15,348 bases of DNA from Butyrivibrio sp. (GTDB taxonomy: Bacteria; Bacillota_A; Clostridia; Lachnospirales; Lachnospiraceae). The notes under the pieces are model-generated. The model ran no database searches, was not told the origin of the DNA, and saw nothing but the letters and a program-made list of their open reading frames with translations. Numbering within the stretch: the stretch's first letter is position 1; each line of letters opens with the position of its first letter. The stretch covers positions 1 through 15,348 of the forward strand of contig NZ_JAILQF010000426.1 in the NCBI RefSeq assembly GCF_024699075.1, written 5' to 3'. Shown one piece after another: positions 12,996 to 15,348 of this stretch. Made by a program: the position numbers and the translations under genes.

Positions 12996-13724
12996 TTAAT
13001 GATGGCATCCACCATGTCCGCATGAATGACCTTCTCCATGCTCATGGTCATGATGATCACAGTTAGCTTCACTGTCTGCTTCAAGAGTTCCTGCTATAAG
13101 AGCTTCTACTGCCTTGTCTGTATCTCCACTTACGCCTGCAAAAAGCTTGATTCCGGCTTCTTCAAGTGCCCTCTTTGCTCCGCCGCCAATTCCGCCGCAG
13201 ATAAGAGAATCAACTTTAGCTACATTTAAAATACCTGCAAGTGCTCCGCATCCCTCGCCATTGGTTCCAAGGATCTGTGAGTTTGTGATCTTGTTATCTT
13301 CTATATCATAAACCTTGAACTGCTCTGTCTTACCAAAATGTCCGAATACATTACCGTTATCGTATGTTACTGCTACTCTCATTGTTTTATCTCCTTTTTC
13401 TTTGATAAATGCTTTAATACTATTTCTATCTGTGTCAATTTCAATATTGCCACCTGTGATACGAAGCCTCTTACCTTCCACGATAGCGCTTATCATCTTC
13501 TTCCTGGCACTTTCATACATAGCAGTTACAGTGGTTCTGGCTACGCCCATTCGCATTGCGCATTCTTCCTGATTAAGGTCTTCATAATCAAGAAGTCTTA
13601 TGGTCTCGTACTCATCAAGAGTCATCATGATAGATTCAAAGCTGTCTATATCTGCATCTTCAGGAACGAAGCTGTAATGATTAGGAAAGCTGTATATCTT
13701 CCTAAGCTTTGTTGTTCTTGGCAT
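12996..13724 (-). CDS. DUF134 helix-turn-helix fused to NifX/NifB-type metal-cofactor domain with His/Cys tail
   Basis: The protein has 242 residues; GGAGG (13735-13731) lies 6-7 nt before the ATG. Residues 1-105 are a DUF134 (UPF0251) domain: Met-Pro-Arg start, Thr-Leu-Asp-Glu-Tyr-Glu-Thr-Ile-Arg-Leu near 35-44, then a sigma-region-4-like helix-turn-helix (about 51-78). Residues 115-220 are a dinitrogenase Fe-Mo-cofactor biosynthesis (NifX/NifB C-terminal) domain with Gly-His-Phe-Gly, Gly-Glu-Gly-Cys-Gly-Ala and Cys-Gly-Gly-Ile-Gly-Gly-Gly-Ala. The tail (about 221-242) is His/Cys-rich and probably binds metal. These two domains are often separate proteins. Here an internal AGGAG and an ATG at Met115 could still yield the second domain alone. 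Fusion of a DNA-binding and a metal/cluster-binding domain, next to chrA and under a palindromic promoter, suggests a metal- or oxyanion-sensing repressor of its own operon. Confidence 0.87.
   Translation of the reverse strand: MPRTTKLRKIYSFPNHYSFVPEDADIDSFESIMMTLDEYETIRLLDYEDLNQEECAMRMGVARTTVTAMYESARKKMISAIVEGKRLRITGGNIEIDTDRNSIKAFIKEKGDKTMRVAVTYDNGNVFGHFGKTEQFKVYDIEDNKITNSQILGTNGEGCGALAGILNVAKVDSLICGGIGGGAKRALEEAGIKLFAGVSGDTDKAVEALIAGTLEADSEANCDHHDHEHGEGHSCGHGGCHH
13380..13395 (-). promoter_or_regulatory. internal ribosome-binding site and start within the DUF134-NifX fusion
   Basis: AGGAG (13395-13391), preceded by A-rich sequence, lies 8 nt before an in-frame ATG (13382-13380, Met115). 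This is exactly where free-standing NifX-like proteins begin. It may produce a separate 128-residue metal-binding protein, or be a relic of two genes that fused. Confidence 0.6.
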
Positions 13725-13746
13725 AGTAGTCCTCCATTAATCAAAA

Positions 13747-13793
13747 TTGACATATGTCAGAATTACTATAGTACCCATTCTGACATATGTCAA
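13747..13793 (-). promoter_or_regulatory. strong promoter with two identical palindromic operators
   Basis: On the minus strand TTGACA (13793-13788), a 17-bp spacer and TATAGT (13770-13765) form a near-consensus promoter. A perfect 17-bp inverted repeat (13747-13763 and 13777-13793) surrounds it. Each arm contains the perfect 12-bp palindrome TGACATATGTCA (13748-13759 and 13781-13792). One operator overlaps the -35 box and the other the expected start site near 13757. Their centres are 33 bp apart, about three helical turns, so two dimers would bind on the same face. Confidence 0.88.
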
Positions 13794-13837
13794 TATATTT
13801 GTTTTTACAAACGCATTAGTTTCGTTATATCAAATAC

Positions 13838-15163
13838 TCAACTATCTTCGTTCCTTTTTTCTTCAATACTTTGTTTTAGCTTGTCATTGTCAACCTGCAG
13901 ATTCTCCTGTGCAAAAGCTTTCGAATCATCTGTATTCTCAAGGATAGCCTTGGCAGTTTCGTGGACATCGCTAAGTAAGGTGTCTGTATCAGCAGGGCTT
14001 AACTTACCAAGCTCGTGCATGAGCTTTTTGTCTTCTTTGGTTGATTTACGGTTAGGATCCTGCCTCTTTAGTGAAAGACTGATCATCTTCCTTCTGGAAT
14101 ACTTTTCAAACATAATATCCTTATGATCTCTTACAAAAGCGTATAAAAGAACTGCAAGAAGTAATATCCCCATGTATCCAAGTACAGGATATAAGAGACC
14201 TATAAGGCGTTTGAAGCCGCCAAAGCTACATATATATCCGACTATAACAACACCTATAATGATCATACGCATTTTCTTTATATCACCTTTTGAAAATCGT
14301 CTTGCGATGGAATAGTATAAAGAAAAAGCTGTATTAAAGATAAGTGCAAATACAGTAAGAGCATATATTATGGCAAGTACAGGAGAGATGGTATCTACAA
14401 TAGCAAGCATCGGCATATCAGCATCTTTGACTTTATCAATATTTGCAAAAAGAGAAAATGAAGCTGCAAGAATTATAACGCCTATCATGATACCGCCATA
14501 CAGACCGCCTTTTTCAGCCTGACCTATACGTACCAGTGATCCTCCAAGTATAAATGCCATAGATACTCCCGTCATGGCACACAGGGCATAATAGTTGATC
14601 GCGGACAACCACAGATTGCTCATTGCAGGCTCAATAGTCCTTGCTTCGATATCAAGAGCAGCAAAATCATAGGTCTTGCCTATAAAAGTATAAGCTGTTA
14701 TAAGAAGTATCATTACTATCATTACTGGTGTGAAAATACCAAGTACATTGGTAATCTTATCAAAATCCATGAATGCCACAATAATGATAAGAATAGAGCA
14801 TATAAGAGATCCAAGCCATGCAGGGATTCCAAATTGCTGATTGAGATTTGAACCTGCACCGGCGACCATTACAAAGCCCATTATAAAACTTCCGATTATA
14901 AGAACTACATCAAGTATTCTTGTAACCAGTGGATGAGTGATATTTGAAAAAACTTCTTCATGATTATCTGCTCTGTAATAGCTTCCGAAAGTTACCATGA
15001 TTCTGCCAAATACAGCATTTAACACTCCAAGAAGAGCGACTCCAAAAAGTCCCTTTTGACCAAAACACAAAAAATACTGCATAAGGTCCTGACCACTTGA
15101 TAAACCTGCGCCAACAATTACTCCGATATATGCAAATGCTATCTTCCACCAGGTGTTTTTCAA
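13838..15163 (-). CDS. YkvI-family integral membrane protein with long cytoplasmic tail
   Basis: The protein has 441 residues. It starts at a TTG with GGAGG (15175-15171) 7 nt upstream; no ATG fits. The N-terminus (Phe-Ala-Tyr-Ile-Gly-Val-Ile-Val-Gly-Ala-Gly-Leu-Ser-Ser-Gly-Gln, about 10-25) is the hallmark of YkvI-type proteins, relatives of LeuT-fold amino-acid/cation symporters. About ten hydrophobic segments reach to residue 345. The remaining 95 residues are charged and without membrane segments (Arg/Lys-rich at 355-380, then acidic and helical), longer than I expect for this family. The substrate is unknown. It is a single gene upstream of, and in the same direction as, the metal-sensor/ChrA operon, which has its own promoter. 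Confidence 0.82.
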   Translation of the reverse strand: MKNTWWKIAFAYIGVIVGAGLSSGQDLMQYFLCFGQKGLFGVALLGVLNAVFGRIMVTFGSYYRADNHEEVFSNITHPLVTRILDVVLIIGSFIMGFVMVAGAGSNLNQQFGIPAWLGSLICSILIIIVAFMDFDKITNVLGIFTPVMIVMILLITAYTFIGKTYDFAALDIEARTIEPAMSNLWLSAINYYALCAMTGVSMAFILGGSLVRIGQAEKGGLYGGIMIGVIILAASFSLFANIDKVKDADMPMLAIVDTISPVLAIIYALTVFALIFNTAFSLYYSIARRFSKGDIKKMRMIIIGVVIVGYICSFGGFKRLIGLLYPVLGYMGILLLAVLLYAFVRDHKDIMFEKYSRRKMISLSLKRQDPNRKSTKEDKKLMHELGKLSPADTDTLLSDVHETAKAILENTDDSKAFAQENLQVDNDKLKQSIEEKRNEDS

Positions 15164-15194
15164 ATAGCTACCTCCAAAGAATCATAGTATTTAA

Positions 15195-15222
15195 ACTATA
15201 CTCGTTTAATAATATGACGTAA
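15195..15222 (-). promoter_or_regulatory. candidate promoter for the YkvI-like gene
   Basis: On the minus strand TTACGT (15222-15217), a 16-bp spacer and TATAGT (15200-15195) place a start near 15188, giving a leader of about 25 nt before the TTG. The -35 match is poor. Confidence 0.4.
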
Positions 15223-15279
15223 GGGTCAAAAGTCATTTCGATTCGAGCTTGCTCGAAATCGAATATGAATTTATGACCC
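15223..15279. repeat. nested inverted repeat
   Basis: GGGTCA (15223-15228) pairs with TGACCC (15274-15279). Inside, TTCGATTCGAGC (15237-15248) pairs with 15251-15263 with a single bulged base, capped by CTTG. No T-run follows on either strand, so it is not a simple terminator. It lies just upstream of the promoter-like sequence of the YkvI-like gene. Confidence 0.65.
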
Positions 15280-15281
15280 GC

Positions 15282-15326
15282 CAAACATGAGCAAAGTAGC
15301 ACGTAGTGCGGATTTGCGAATGTTTG
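15282..15326. repeat. long interrupted dyad, possible structured element continuing past the window
   Basis: Three nested arms pair in register: CAAACAT (15282-15288) with ATGTTTG (15320-15326); GCAAA (15291-15295) with TTTGC (15313-15317); and GCAC (15299-15302) with GTGC (15306-15309). Small symmetric internal loops of 2 and 3 nt separate them. It directly follows the previous dyad. GC-rich sequence continues to the window end, so the whole element is probably cut off. Confidence 0.6.
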
Positions 15327-15348
15327 AGGGCGCAAGACATCCGGGGGA

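Noticed and set aside
13338..14126. Long plus-strand frame of about 262 codons
   Set aside because: It runs antisense through the DUF134 gene, the palindromic promoter and the end of the YkvI-like gene, has a Cys/Ser/Phe-rich composition typical of a shadow frame, and has no ribosome-binding site.
15282..15348. tRNA or known riboswitch
   Set aside because: Nested arms are visible but there is no cloverleaf with a T-arm consensus, no recognised aptamer motif, and the element is cut by the window edge.

Overview
The window looks like chromosomal DNA of a low-GC anaerobic Firmicute, most likely a Lachnospiraceae member of the Butyrivibrio/Pseudobutyrivibrio type. This is inferred from AT-rich intergenic DNA, strong GGAGG ribosome-binding sites with frequent TTG/GTG starts, lipoproteins with very acidic linkers, and the gene families present. 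No rRNA, tRNA, CRISPR array, transposase or phage gene is visible. Most genes lie on the minus strand; three short plus-strand genes interrupt them.

Layout. (1) 1-600: the end of a small plus-strand membrane protein gene, an array of 22-bp tandem repeats, and a perfect 15-bp terminator hairpin shared with the convergent gene. (2) 606-2505: a secreted lipoprotein alpha/beta-hydrolase with a repeat-rich leader, divergent from an 89-residue Fur-family DNA-binding domain that lacks the usual C-terminal metal/dimer domain and has a promoter flanked by a 16-bp inverted repeat. (3) 2563-4547: a partner-switching operon of an internally duplicated 405-residue protein, a STAS anti-anti-sigma-like protein and an RsbW-like kinase, with no sigma factor beside it. 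(4) 4726-5490: an unrecognised multi-pass membrane protein on the plus strand. (5) 5531-7123: an operon of a membrane-anchored zinc-ribbon protein and an acidic lipoprotein. (6) 7290-11598: a cyclic-di-GMP operon with a large PAS-EAL-PAS-GGDEF protein, an unrecognised 171-residue protein and a response regulator with a SARP/OmpR-like winged helix. (7) 11839-13724: a metal-sensor-like fusion (DUF134 helix-turn-helix plus NifX/NifB-type domain plus His/Cys tail) followed by two half-size ChrA transporter subunits, driven by a near-consensus promoter carrying two identical 12-bp palindromes. (8) 13838-15163: a YkvI-family transporter-like protein with a long cytoplasmic tail, followed by a dyad-rich stretch at the window edge.

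Signalling dominates the region: partner switching, cyclic-di-GMP turnover and a one-component metal sensor. Two points stand out. The DUF134-NifX/ChrA cassette looks like a self-contained, autoregulated metal- or oxyanion-responsive export system. Separately, the partner-switch operon and the zinc-ribbon/lipoprotein operon share one promoter layout: an upstream GTGTGA, a second GTGTGA or the related TTGCGA exactly 11 bp later, then exactly 12 bp to the -10 box. This suggests one common regulator, possibly the nearby response regulator.
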